Positions 43,891 to 52,980 of a stretch of 64,000 nt of DNA are shown piece by piece; position 1 is the stretch's first letter, and each line of letters opens with the position of its first letter. The position numbers and the translations under genes are program-made. This DNA is from Paraflavitalea sp. CAU 1676 (GTDB taxonomy: Bacteria > Bacteroidota > Bacteroidia > Chitinophagales > Chitinophagaceae). The notes beneath the pieces are model-generated. The model did not search any database, was not told the DNA's origin, and saw only the letters and a program-made list of their open reading frames with translations. Where the stretch lies: positions 62,001-126,000 of the forward strand of contig NZ_JARHUJ010000004.1 of NCBI RefSeq assembly GCF_029223285.1. Direction: 5' to 3'.

Positions 43891-44610
43891 ATGAAACAGA
43901 TCCTACTGATACTCGTTACAGCAACAACTTTATTGGCATCCTGCGATTTTGTAGGAGGCAAGCGCGTTAAAGGAAACGGAAATATGAAAACCGAAGACCG
44001 GTCCGAAACAGGTTTTACCGGCGTTAAATCGATGGACAATCTGGAGACCTATGTCGGCATCGGACCTTTTTCCGTAAAGATAGAAGGGGAAGATAACCTG
44101 ATTCCCTACATTGAAACCTATGTAGAAAATGGCATCCTGCACATTTCTACTGAAGACGGTTTCAACCTCAAACCACGCCGCTCCCTTAAAGTGTATGTTA
44201 CCGCTCCCCGCCTCAATAAGATCCATGCCAGCGGCAACGGCGGCATTACCAGCACCACCAAGATCACCGACAGCACAAAGGTCGACATCGATGTAAGCGG
44301 CAACGCGGTGATGAAGCTGGATGTAGATGCGCCTGCCATTGATGCCGAGCTTACCGGCAACGGCGGTATCGACATCGTCGGTCAGGCCCGCGATTTTCAA
44401 TGCAGAACCACCGGCAATGGCAATATCGATGCCGGCAACCTGCAAACCGAGAATACGAAAGTGGAAATACTAGGTAATGGAGAAGCGGTGGTAGCCGCCA
44501 GCGTAAAACTGGATGTGCGTATCGGCGGAAACGGCGATGTGCGTTACAAAGGCAATCCCCAAACTTCTACCAACATCACCGGCAACGGCAGCCTTAAAAA
44601 GATCGATTAA
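43891..44610 (+). CDS. GIN-domain (DUF2807) lipoprotein
   Basis: 239 aa from ATG 43891 (MKQILLILVTATTLLASC). Lipobox LASC with Cys18, so it is a lipoprotein anchored on a membrane. The rest is a GIN domain (putative auto-transporter adhesin head type): a right-handed beta-helix of repeated Ser/Thr-Gly-Asn units (SGNGGI, SGNAVM, TGNGGI, TGNGNI, LGNGEA, GGNGDV, TGNGSL), roughly every 20 residues. Such proteins are abundant in Bacteroidota; their role is unknown, possibly adhesion or a scaffold. It is flanked by divergent guaA and the terminator-separated pbpC. Confidence 0.9.
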   Translation: MKQILLILVTATTLLASCDFVGGKRVKGNGNMKTEDRSETGFTGVKSMDNLETYVGIGPFSVKIEGEDNLIPYIETYVENGILHISTEDGFNLKPRRSLKVYVTAPRLNKIHASGNGGITSTTKITDSTKVDIDVSGNAVMKLDVDAPAIDAELTGNGGIDIVGQARDFQCRTTGNGNIDAGNLQTENTKVEILGNGEAVVAASVKLDVRIGGNGDVRYKGNPQTSTNITGNGSLKKID

Positions 44611-44630
44611 TAATTATTTCATTAATAAGT

Positions 44631-44668
44631 AAGTGGCAGGCAGGGGATTGGTCCTTTGTCTGCCACTT
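44631..44668. terminator. Terminator between GIN lipoprotein and pbpC
   Basis: AAGTGGCAG (44631-44639) pairs with CTGCCACTT (44660-44668), 9 bp, with a 20-nt loop containing a weaker inner AGG/CCT pairing. It lies just before the convergent pbpC stop (44667). The + strand lacks a long T run after the stem (ATAAGTTTATA), so efficiency is uncertain. Confidence 0.55.
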
Positions 44669-47009
44669 ATAAGTTTATATACTTCACAGTGATCCAGATA
44701 TCCCTGTTCCTCCCTTTATCGTCTGTACAGGAGATCTTCACCGGCCCTTCTTCGGGTACAAAAAATTGCTTAGCCTTCGCTTCAGCCGTCTTATAGTACT
44801 GGTTGTTGATATACCAATACACTTTACTCACATCATTGCCTGTTTGACAGGTGAGCTGCAAAGGCTCGGGATGCTTACGGCTGATGAGGTATTCGGCCCC
44901 ATTGCGCGGCGAGGTGATAGCGGGCGCCCGGCCCGAAAATACCTTTTCGCAGTCGGGATTGTGGGCAGGTATCTTTTCGTAGGCGATCCGGTGCTCCTCA
45001 TAATACTGCTGCATATCGGCCGTAACCACCTTATACCATTTCTTCTTATAGCCCAAATCGGGCATACAGCTTTTGCAATAGGACATTTTTTCATCGGCCG
45101 ACAGCATCACTTCCTCCATATTGTTGCAGGCCTGGGTGGCAGAGATGAGCGGTATGAAATAATCGCTGATGGTATTGGGGCAATGTTCGCCGGGCAGCAT
45201 ACCGGTTTCGGAGCAAACGATGCGGCTGTCGCAATCCTGCGGACGGGTAAACCATTCCTGGTCGCTGTCGTAGTCGATCGTGTTGAATACTTTAAACAGC
45301 AGGGGAGTGGCCACGTTGGCGCCACTGAGTTCGGGAATACCCAATGCAGAGAAGTTGCCAACCCACACGCCAACCGTGTAGTTCCTGTTGTACCCGATGC
45401 TCCAGGCATCGCGCCTGCCGTAAGAAGTGCCTGTTTTCCAGGCGATCTTGGGCATATGCTCGGTACTTTGCCAGTTGAGGGGAAAGTCGGGCCGGTTCAC
45501 CTTCGACAGGATTTCGTTGATCATAAAGGTGGCCGCAGGGCTAATGACCCGGTAGCCGTTGCGATCGACGAGGGTGGTAGCTGCCATGGTATCGTCTACC
45601 GAGCGCGTGTACAATGGCCGGTAGTATTTTCCTTCATGGGCAAACGTACTGTACAGACCGGTCAGTTCTTCGAGGGTGGCGCCACAGCCGCCCAACACCA
45701 TCGATAAGCCCAGTTTTGGCTGGTCTTTTTTGATCTGCCGGAAATTGCAGGCGCCCAGTTTTTGAATGAGCTTGTCCTTGCCCAGCATGCGCATGGCCTT
45801 TACTGCCGGGATATTGAGCGAATGTTCGAGCGCGTATTCGACAGTGACATAGCCGTTGAATTGCTTGTCATAATTCTCCGGAGCGTATCCTTCGTAATTA
45901 ACGGCCACATCGGTGATCACCGCTTTGGGGGTCATCAACCCTTCATCGATGCACAGTCCGTATAGTAAGGGCTTCAGGGTGCTGCCCGGCTGGCGGATGG
46001 CGGCAGCGCCATTGACCTGTCCGCCATCGAGCGTATCATAAAAACCGGCGGAACCGATATATGATACCACCTGGTGGGTTTGGTTGTTGATGACCACCAC
46101 CGCTGCGTTGCGGATGTTTTTCAGGCGCAGGGAGCGTATGTAATCTTCTACCAGGTTTTCGACCTGGGTTTGCTTGTGCATGTCGATATAGGTGGCGATG
46201 ATATCGCCCCCCTGCTTTTTAAGCTGCCAGGCCAGGTGTGGCACCAGCTTAGGCACTTCATGCCGGGTGGCATTGAGCGGTTCGTCGAGGGCGTCGCTGA
46301 TCTCTTTCTCCGTAAATACCTTGTCGGCAGCAAATTTCTTCAACCAACGGTTACGTTCCTGAACGATCCGGTCATTGTTCTTACCGATAACGAGGCTCGA
46401 AGGCCGGTTGGGAATGATGGACAGTGCAGTGATCTCGGCCAGGGAGAGGTGGTCGGGGTTTTTATTGAAATAGAGGGTAGACGCGCTTTTGACGCCTTCA
46501 ATATTACCTCCGTAGGGCACCAGGTTGAGGTAGAGTTGAAGGATCTCATCTTTGCTGTACTTCCATTCCAGCTCAAATGCCCGGAATACTTCTACCAGTT
46601 TATTGGCGTAGGTACGTTTTTTAGGCTCCAGCGCACGGGCTACCTGCATGGTAATGGTGCTGGCGCCGGACGTACGTTTCAGGCGGAATAAGTTCTTGGC
46701 CATGGCACGGCCGATGGCCAGCAGGTTTACGCCGGGATGGGAATAGAAGTAATGATCTTCCTTTTCAACAATGGTCTTCCGCAGCAGGGGGGATATTTCA
46801 TCGAGCGTGGTCTTCATACGCCATTTCTCGTCTTTGGTGAGGAAGGCGTGGACTACTTCTCCTTTACTATCGGTAATGATGGTGGAATATTCTACGTTAT
46901 CGGGCAGGGGGAAAATCCATTGCAGCAGCAGGAATAGAAGAAACAAACCACCGCTGGTGATTAAAACCCATTTGCCTGCTTGCCTCAATTTGCCCCGGAT
47001 ATTTTTCAC
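44667..47009 (-). CDS. pbpC: Penicillin-binding protein 1C (bifunctional transglycosylase/transpeptidase)
   Basis: 780 aa; start GTG 47009 (no nearby ATG). One N-terminal transmembrane segment (about 13-33). The glycosyltransferase domain has KEDHYFYSHPG with catalytic Glu84. The transpeptidase domain has the SxxK motif in RQPGSTLKPL (near residue 345) and KTGTS (near 525). A C-terminal BiPBP_C-like domain (about 690-780) is typical of PBP1C. It polymerises and cross-links peptidoglycan on the outer face of the cytoplasmic membrane. It is divergent to the alpha-2-macroglobulin gene, a known genomic pairing in which the macroglobulin is thought to guard the wall against intruding proteases. 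Confidence 0.95.
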   Translation of the reverse strand: MKNIRGKLRQAGKWVLITSGGLFLLFLLLQWIFPLPDNVEYSTIITDSKGEVVHAFLTKDEKWRMKTTLDEISPLLRKTIVEKEDHYFYSHPGVNLLAIGRAMAKNLFRLKRTSGASTITMQVARALEPKKRTYANKLVEVFRAFELEWKYSKDEILQLYLNLVPYGGNIEGVKSASTLYFNKNPDHLSLAEITALSIIPNRPSSLVIGKNNDRIVQERNRWLKKFAADKVFTEKEISDALDEPLNATRHEVPKLVPHLAWQLKKQGGDIIATYIDMHKQTQVENLVEDYIRSLRLKNIRNAAVVVINNQTHQVVSYIGSAGFYDTLDGGQVNGAAAIRQPGSTLKPLLYGLCIDEGLMTPKAVITDVAVNYEGYAPENYDKQFNGYVTVEYALEHSLNIPAVKAMRMLGKDKLIQKLGACNFRQIKKDQPKLGLSMVLGGCGATLEELTGLYSTFAHEGKYYRPLYTRSVDDTMAATTLVDRNGYRVISPAATFMINEILSKVNRPDFPLNWQSTEHMPKIAWKTGTSYGRRDAWSIGYNRNYTVGVWVGNFSALGIPELSGANVATPLLFKVFNTIDYDSDQEWFTRPQDCDSRIVCSETGMLPGEHCPNTISDYFIPLISATQACNNMEEVMLSADEKMSYCKSCMPDLGYKKKWYKVVTADMQQYYEEHRIAYEKIPAHNPDCEKVFSGRAPAITSPRNGAEYLISRKHPEPLQLTCQTGNDVSKVYWYINNQYYKTAEAKAKQFFVPEEGPVKISCTDDKGRNRDIWITVKYINL

Positions 47010-47453
47010 GCAGTAAAGATATTAGGTAGTTGGAAATGCTGGCGGGTAAATAGTGAGACAGTGTCTCACTTATTTAGAAACGCTGATCCTGGGATGAATT
47101 GATGTGTCGCCAATAAGTTTTATGGGAATTAACAAATACTTATCTTTTGCAATTTGCAAATGGCTTTACCCGTTATGTAACTTTCCTATGAAATCGTCTG
47201 TATGGCTTCGTCCAGCATCCCTCCTTAGCTTTTCAACTTTATTTCTGGGTTCCGGTTCCTTTTCAACTACCGGTCATGGTAACAAGGGTAGCTCACCCGT
47301 GGGTAAGCGGCTTTTGCCTGCCATGAAGGATACCGCCTTCTCATGGTATTCCGGGATATTCACCCGAATACCTTCCACGAAGGTTGGGTAATCCGCTATA
47401 TTTTGTATTTTTCGCCCGCTTTTCCTTAACAATCACATCAATATTAACCCTTT
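47010..47453. other. Divergent intergenic region pbpC / alpha-2-macroglobulin
   Basis: About 440 bp between divergent genes. It contains the 17-bp palindrome 47053-47069, 44 bp from the pbpC start. A Ser-rich 95-codon open frame (47104-47391, +) is present but has no recognisable function and may be spurious. No promoter fitting the phylum consensus could be assigned with confidence. Confidence 0.55.
47053..47069. promoter_or_regulatory. 17-bp perfect palindrome upstream of pbpC (candidate TetR-type operator)
   Basis: GTGAGACA (47053-47060), a central G, and TGTCTCAC (47062-47069) are exactly symmetric. Flanks ATA / TTAT extend the symmetry with one extra base. This length and symmetry are typical of TetR-family operators. 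It is 44 bp upstream of the GTG of pbpC and about 385 bp upstream of the macroglobulin gene. No TetR gene is in the window, so the regulator is unknown. Confidence 0.55.
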
Positions 47454-50400
47454 ATGCGTAAACACCTGTTGGCCTTAACAACCGTATCGGTTGTTATTTT
47501 TTTGCTTGCCTGTAATCGAAGTATCGTCAACCTCGATTATACCAATGCCAAAGGGGAAGTACATTCCCTCGGTAACCTGGTATTCCGCTTCGATCAGGCA
47601 CTGGTAGCCGATTCACTCCTGAATCAATGGGACTCTACGGATTATGTTGACTTCGAGCCCAAGATCCCCGGCCGCTTCCGTTGGGAAGCACCCGATCAGC
47701 TTGTATTCTCCCCGGCCCGCCCGCTACCGCCGGCCACCAGTTTCAAGGCTACTATCAATAACGACGTACTCCAGCACAGCAAGTATGGAAAGATCGGTAA
47801 GGCCGAAGATCTTGCCTTCTCTACGCCATTCCTGCAGTTGGATAATACCAATGTAACGTGGACACTCACGGATGAACGCAGCACCAATGCCATCCCGCAG
47901 GTAGACCTCTATTTCAATTACCCCGTCAACCCGGCAACGATCAAGGAAAAGCTGAAGCTGGAGATCGGTGGTAAAATAGCCAATTATGATGTGATCACGC
48001 TTTCGAACGATAGCAAGGTTTCTTTACGCGTATTGGGTATAAAAGCAGAAGACAAAGACCTCGATGCGGTGGTGACGCTCGACAAGGGACTTATTCCCGA
48101 GGGTGGCACCAACGGTACCAAAGAGGCCATCGAAAACAAACTGACCATTCCTTCCCCCTTCAACCTGAGCATTAATGATGTTACGGCCGAACATGATGGT
48201 ACCGGCGGTACGGTCTATGTACGCACCAGCCAACAGGTGCTGCTCGACGGACTTGCCGCACGCATTCAATTTGATCCTGCCGTAAAATTCACTGTGCAGG
48301 AAATGGAAGATGGCTTCAGCATAAGCGGTGATGGATTCGATGCTGATAAAACCTATAGCCTTAAATTATTGAAAGGCTTACGTGGTAAGATCGGCGGCGT
48401 ATTGCGTGAGGAATACAACGGCAATGTGGCCTTCGGTGAGCTGGAGCCTTCTCTCAGCTTTGCCAACGGCAAAGGAGTTTACCTGTCGGCCAAAGGCAGT
48501 CAGAATATTGAAGTGAAGATCATCAATATACCAAAGGTAAAAGTGATCATATCCAAGATATACGAAAGCAACCTGTTGTTTGCACAGCGCTATGGTTACT
48601 ACCCCAAAGATTCGCGCCGGGATTCGGACGAAGAAGAATATTACGAGGAAGACTACGGTAGCAGCGATGTATCGATGGGCGATGTGGTATTTGAAAAAGA
48701 GATCGAAACACGCACCCTGCCCAAATTCGGCAACAGCCGCCTGTTTACTTTTAATGTAGACGACCGCCTGCCCGATTTCAAAGGTATCTACCATATCAAG
48801 ATACGATCCACTACCGACTACTGGGTCAATGATAGCCGGTTCATCTCCAAATCTGACCTGGGTCTCATCGCCAAAGAAGGCAAGGATAAACTCTATGTAT
48901 TTGCCAATAGTATTAAATCGGCCGCTGCAGTAAATGGCGTGAATGTGATTGCCTACGGCGGCAACAACCAGGTACTGGGTATGGGCACCACCAATGCCGA
49001 GGGCGTGGCCGAACTGGCGCTCACCCGCAAGGAGTTTGCAGGTTTCCGCCCCGCCATGATCATCGCCAAAACAGCTGATGATTTCAACTACCTGCCCTTC
49101 AATACCACGCGGGTGAACACTTCGCGTTTCGAAGTAGGCGGTAAAAGAAGCAACAGCACCGGTATGGACGCCTTTATTTATGCCGAAAGGGATATTTACA
49201 GGCCAGGAGAGAAAGTGAATTTTTCAGTGATCCTGCGCGACAAGCAATGGAAATCGCCCGGTGAACTGCCCGTGAAGATGAGGTTCCTGATGCCCAATGG
49301 TAAGGAACTGAAGAACTTCCGGAAGTCACTCAATGCCCAGGGCTCCCTGGAAGCTGATGTAGATATAGCCGTATCGGCCATTACCGGCAGCTACACCCTC
49401 GAGGTATACACCTCCAATGATGTGCTGCTCGGAACAAAGAACTTCAGCATTGAAGAGTTTGTGCCCGACAGGATCAAGGTATCGGCCAAACTGGACAAAC
49501 CTTCGCTGGCGCCTGGTGCTTCAACCACTTTAAGCATCAATGCGCTCAATTTCTTCGGGCCTCCGGCTGCCAACCGCAACTACGAGGCAGAGATACAGAC
49601 CAAGGTGAAATACTTCAGTCCGAAAAAGTTCAACAGGTTCAGCTTTGGTCTCGAGAACCAGGGATTGTCGTTCGACAATGTGGTGAAAGAAGGCAGCACC
49701 GACGACAATGGTAATGCCTCCATCAGCTATTCGGTGCCCGATATCTATGCTAATAAAGGATTGTTGCAGGCTACTTTTTTTGCTACTGTATTTGACGAAA
49801 CGGGCCGCCCCGTAAGCCGCAGCACCTCGGCCGATATCTTTACCCAAAATGTGTTCTTCGGCGTAGGCAATGATGGATATTATTACTATCCACTCAATCA
49901 GCAGGTCCGCTTCCCCATCATAGCGCTCGACAAAAACGAAAATGTAGCGAGCAGCAAGGCCGATGTGAAAGTGATCAAACATGAATACCGCACCATCTTG
50001 CGCAAAGAAGGGAATTACTTCCGCTATGAGTCGCAGCAGGAAGACCGGATCGTATCGCAGCAGCAACTTTCTGTAACAGGTGAAGCGACCGCCTATTCTT
50101 TTGTGCCCCGCTCGCCGGGCAATTATGAGTTGCGTGTATCAATTCCCGGCGCATCGAGCTATGTAAGTACTTCATTCTACAGCTACGGCTCCTGGGGTGG
50201 AGATAACAGCTCGTTCGAAGTGGATGCTGAAGGCAATATCGATATCGAGCTGGATAAATCGACCTATCAAACTGGCGAGAGCGCTAAGGTATTGTTCAAA
50301 ACACCTTTCAGCGGCCGCATGCTGGTGACCATGGAAACCGATAAAGTCGTTTCTTATCAATATGTAAATGTGGAGAATCGTACCGCTTCGGTCGATCTGA

Positions 50401-52853
50401 AATTGTCGGCTGAGCACCTGCCCAACGTATATGTTACAGCTACCCTGATCAAGCCACATGAATTGAGTGAAATTCCGCTCACTGTAGCACATGGCTTCAA
50501 GAGCATCCGCGTAGAAGAAAACGATCGCAAGATCGCCGTTCAAATAGATGCTCAGAAGTCTGTAAGGTCACGTACCCACCAAACCGTGAAAGTGAAAGCC
50601 ACACCGGGCAGCTTCGTAACCCTTGCTGCGGTAGACAATGGTGTGTTGCAGGTAAGTGATTTTAAAACGCCCGATCCGTATGGATACTTCTATGCCCCCA
50701 AATCGCTGGAAGTGCAGGCTTATGATATGTACCCCCTGCTGTTTCCCGAGCTGCGTGCCCGCCTCAGCAGCACCGGTGGTGACGGCGACCTGGAAATGAA
50801 CAAGCGTACGAACCCCATGCCCGCCAAGCGCGTGAAGATCGTTTCTTACTGGAGCGGTATCGCCAAAGCCGATGGCAGTGGCAATGCGAGCTTCGAATTC
50901 GATATTCCTCAGTTTAGTGGCGAAGTACGTCTGATGGCTGTTGCTTATAAAGACGAAAGCTTCGGCAGCACCGAGTCGGCGATTACTGTGGCAGACCCGT
51001 TGGTATTGAGTACGGCCCTGCCAAGGTTCCTGAGCCCCGGCGATACGGCCACCGTGCCGGTGATCATTACCAATACGACGGCGAAGAGTACGTCGGCTAC
51101 CGCAACGTTGAATGTAAGCGGACCGCTCAAGGTAATAGGTGATAGCCGTCAATCAGTATCACTTAATGCCAATAGTGAGAACCGCGCTGTATTCCAGATC
51201 GTGGCGGCGCCTGCTGTTAATGTGGGTAAGGTGTCGGTTGAAGTGCAGGGACTGGGCGAAAAATTCAATGACGAAACCGAGATCGGTGTGCGTCCTGCCT
51301 CTCCTTTGCAGGTGCAAACGGGTGCAGGAACTATTTCGGGTGGCAATACACAACGGGTTAGCATACCGCTCAATGATTTCATGCCGGGCAGTTCAAGTTA
51401 TCAACTGGTGGTGAGCCGCAGCCCTGCCCTCGAACTGGGCAAGCAATTGCGGTACCTGGTACAATATCCATATGGCTGTACGGAGCAAACCGTATCGGCC
51501 GCCTTCCCGCAATTGTATTATGATGATATGATGCAGCAGATGAATCCGAAAAAGGCCGGCGGATCGGGCGCTAATTATAATGTGCTAGAAGCGATCCGCA
51601 AGATCAAGCTGCGGCAGTTGCACACCGGCGGTGTTACCCTGTGGGATGGTGAGGGCACCGAGCAGTGGTGGACCTCTGTATATGCTGCACACTTCCTGAT
51701 CGAAGCACAGAAGGCAGGGTTCGATGTAGATAAGAGCCTGTTGAACGGACTTACCAGTTTCATGAACAACCGACTCAAGAACCGGGAAACGATCAGCTAT
51801 TATTATAACCAGAAAGAGCAAAAGAAGATAGCACCCAAAGAGGTGGCTTATAGCTTGTATGTGCTTGCATTGGCCGGTAAACCGAATGTATCGGTCATGA
51901 ACTATTACAAGGCCAATCCTTCCTTGTTGAGCCTGGATAGTAAATACCTGCTGAGCGTAGCGTATGCCATTGCAGGCGATAAAACGAAGTTCAGGGAAAT
52001 GTTACCAACCTCCTTTGCCGGCGAAGAATCGGTGGCGCAAACAGGCGGCAGTTTCTACTCCGATATCCGGGATGAGGCGGTTGCGCTCAATGCGTTGCTG
52101 GATGTAGATCCCGGCAATGGGCAGGTACCGGTAATGACGTCGCATGTAGCTACCAAGCTCAAGCAGCGCACCTGGTTCAGCACGCAGGAATGTTCATTCA
52201 GTTTCCTGGCACTGGGCAAACAGGCAAGGGCTGCCAACAAAGCCACTGTAACGGCCGAGGTGAAAGTGAATGGTAAAACCGTAGGAAAAGCGGAGACTAA
52301 TACCCTCAAATTGAATGCACAGCAATTGGGCAGCAATAATGTGGAGATCGTCACCAAGGGAGAAGGTCGCCTTTATTATTTCTGGGAGAGCGAAGGGATT
52401 AGTGTAAGCGGCAGCTATAAAGAGGAAGACAATTATATCCGGGTGCGCCGCAAGTTCTTCGACCGTTACGGTCGTGCCGTTACGGGTAATACCTTTAAGC
52501 AGAACGACCTGGTGATTGTGCAGCTTAGTTTGGAAAAAGCCTATAATGGCGATGTAGAGAATATCGTGATCACCGATCTGCTGCCTGCCGGCTTCGAGAT
52601 CGAGAACCCCCGTACCAGGGAAATACCGGGTATGGACTGGATCAAGGATGCTTCCACACCAACCTACCTGGACGTGCGTGATGACCGGATCAATTTGTTT
52701 GTTGATCTTAGGAGCGGTCGCCAGACATACTATTATGCCGTACGCGCCGTATCTCCGGGCTTGTACCGCATGGGGCCTGTGAGTGCCGACGCCATGTACA
52801 ATGGAGAATACCATTCTTATAATGGTGCGGGTGTGATCAGGGTGACTCAATAA
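47454..52853 (+). CDS. Alpha-2-macroglobulin family lipoprotein (bacterial A2M)
   Basis: 1799 aa. Lipobox LLAC with Cys20, so it is a lipoprotein. The long multi-domain body (MG domains, bait-like regions) leads to the thioester motif YGCTEQ with Cys1342, which traps attacking proteases covalently. A C-terminal receptor/TonB-like-free beta domain follows. Bacterial A2M with an intact thioester, next to PBP1C, is the YfhM type, which guards the periplasm while the wall is damaged. The pbpC gene is divergent at 444 bp. A low-complexity acidic stretch DEEEYYEEDYG near residue 390 is unusual and may be a flexible loop or bait region. Confidence 0.95.
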   Translation: MRKHLLALTTVSVVIFLLACNRSIVNLDYTNAKGEVHSLGNLVFRFDQALVADSLLNQWDSTDYVDFEPKIPGRFRWEAPDQLVFSPARPLPPATSFKATINNDVLQHSKYGKIGKAEDLAFSTPFLQLDNTNVTWTLTDERSTNAIPQVDLYFNYPVNPATIKEKLKLEIGGKIANYDVITLSNDSKVSLRVLGIKAEDKDLDAVVTLDKGLIPEGGTNGTKEAIENKLTIPSPFNLSINDVTAEHDGTGGTVYVRTSQQVLLDGLAARIQFDPAVKFTVQEMEDGFSISGDGFDADKTYSLKLLKGLRGKIGGVLREEYNGNVAFGELEPSLSFANGKGVYLSAKGSQNIEVKIINIPKVKVIISKIYESNLLFAQRYGYYPKDSRRDSDEEEYYEEDYGSSDVSMGDVVFEKEIETRTLPKFGNSRLFTFNVDDRLPDFKGIYHIKIRSTTDYWVNDSRFISKSDLGLIAKEGKDKLYVFANSIKSAAAVNGVNVIAYGGNNQVLGMGTTNAEGVAELALTRKEFAGFRPAMIIAKTADDFNYLPFNTTRVNTSRFEVGGKRSNSTGMDAFIYAERDIYRPGEKVNFSVILRDKQWKSPGELPVKMRFLMPNGKELKNFRKSLNAQGSLEADVDIAVSAITGSYTLEVYTSNDVLLGTKNFSIEEFVPDRIKVSAKLDKPSLAPGASTTLSINALNFFGPPAANRNYEAEIQTKVKYFSPKKFNRFSFGLENQGLSFDNVVKEGSTDDNGNASISYSVPDIYANKGLLQATFFATVFDETGRPVSRSTSADIFTQNVFFGVGNDGYYYYPLNQQVRFPIIALDKNENVASSKADVKVIKHEYRTILRKEGNYFRYESQQEDRIVSQQQLSVTGEATAYSFVPRSPGNYELRVSIPGASSYVSTSFYSYGSWGGDNSSFEVDAEGNIDIELDKSTYQTGESAKVLFKTPFSGRMLVTMETDKVVSYQYVNVENRTASVDLKLSAEHLPNVYVTATLIKPHELSEIPLTVAHGFKSIRVEENDRKIAVQIDAQKSVRSRTHQTVKVKATPGSFVTLAAVDNGVLQVSDFKTPDPYGYFYAPKSLEVQAYDMYPLLFPELRARLSSTGGDGDLEMNKRTNPMPAKRVKIVSYWSGIAKADGSGNASFEFDIPQFSGEVRLMAVAYKDESFGSTESAITVADPLVLSTALPRFLSPGDTATVPVIITNTTAKSTSATATLNVSGPLKVIGDSRQSVSLNANSENRAVFQIVAAPAVNVGKVSVEVQGLGEKFNDETEIGVRPASPLQVQTGAGTISGGNTQRVSIPLNDFMPGSSSYQLVVSRSPALELGKQLRYLVQYPYGCTEQTVSAAFPQLYYDDMMQQMNPKKAGGSGANYNVLEAIRKIKLRQLHTGGVTLWDGEGTEQWWTSVYAAHFLIEAQKAGFDVDKSLLNGLTSFMNNRLKNRETISYYYNQKEQKKIAPKEVAYSLYVLALAGKPNVSVMNYYKANPSLLSLDSKYLLSVAYAIAGDKTKFREMLPTSFAGEESVAQTGGSFYSDIRDEAVALNALLDVDPGNGQVPVMTSHVATKLKQRTWFSTQECSFSFLALGKQARAANKATVTAEVKVNGKTVGKAETNTLKLNAQQLGSNNVEIVTKGEGRLYYFWESEGISVSGSYKEEDNYIRVRRKFFDRYGRAVTGNTFKQNDLVIVQLSLEKAYNGDVENIVITDLLPAGFEIENPRTREIPGMDWIKDASTPTYLDVRDDRINLFVDLRSGRQTYYYAVRAVSPGLYRMGPVSADAMYNGEYHSYNGAGVIRVTQ

Positions 52854-52876
52854 AAATCAAGCGTTGTGATAAATTA

Positions 52877-52921
52877 CAGGGCCAATAACCAGGTGGGCAG
52901 TGCCACCGGTTATTGGCCCTG
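52877..52921 (+). terminator. Strong terminator of the alpha-2-macroglobulin gene
   Basis: Perfect 14-bp stem (CAGGGCCAATAACC / GGTTATTGGCCCTG) with an inner GGTGG/CCACC pairing in the 17-nt loop, followed by GTTTTTGAT. It lies 24 bp after the A2M stop and before the sigma factor gene. Confidence 0.92.
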
Positions 52922-52954
52922 GTTTTTGATAGGATGTTTACGTGCCGTTTCATG

Positions 52955-52962
52955 TACCTTTG
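52955..52962 (+). promoter_or_regulatory. Possible -7 element of the sigma-factor gene
   Basis: TACCTTTG fits TAnnTTTG exactly and lies 18 bp before ATG 52981. No matching TTG element is found at the usual spacing (TTTTTG at 52923-52928 is 26 bp away), so the promoter call is weak. Confidence 0.35.
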
Positions 52963-52980
52963 AGCTCTTTGCTCCCAGCT

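Noticed and set aside
47104-47391. 95-codon open frame (or 67 codons from 47188) on the + strand before the A2M gene
   Set aside because: Low-complexity, Ser-rich, with a hydrophobic start resembling a signal peptide, but no recognisable product and no clear start context. Probably a chance frame.
52955-52962. Complete sigma-gene promoter
   Set aside because: The -7 element is perfect but no -33 element lies at the proper distance, so it is recorded only as a weak possibility.
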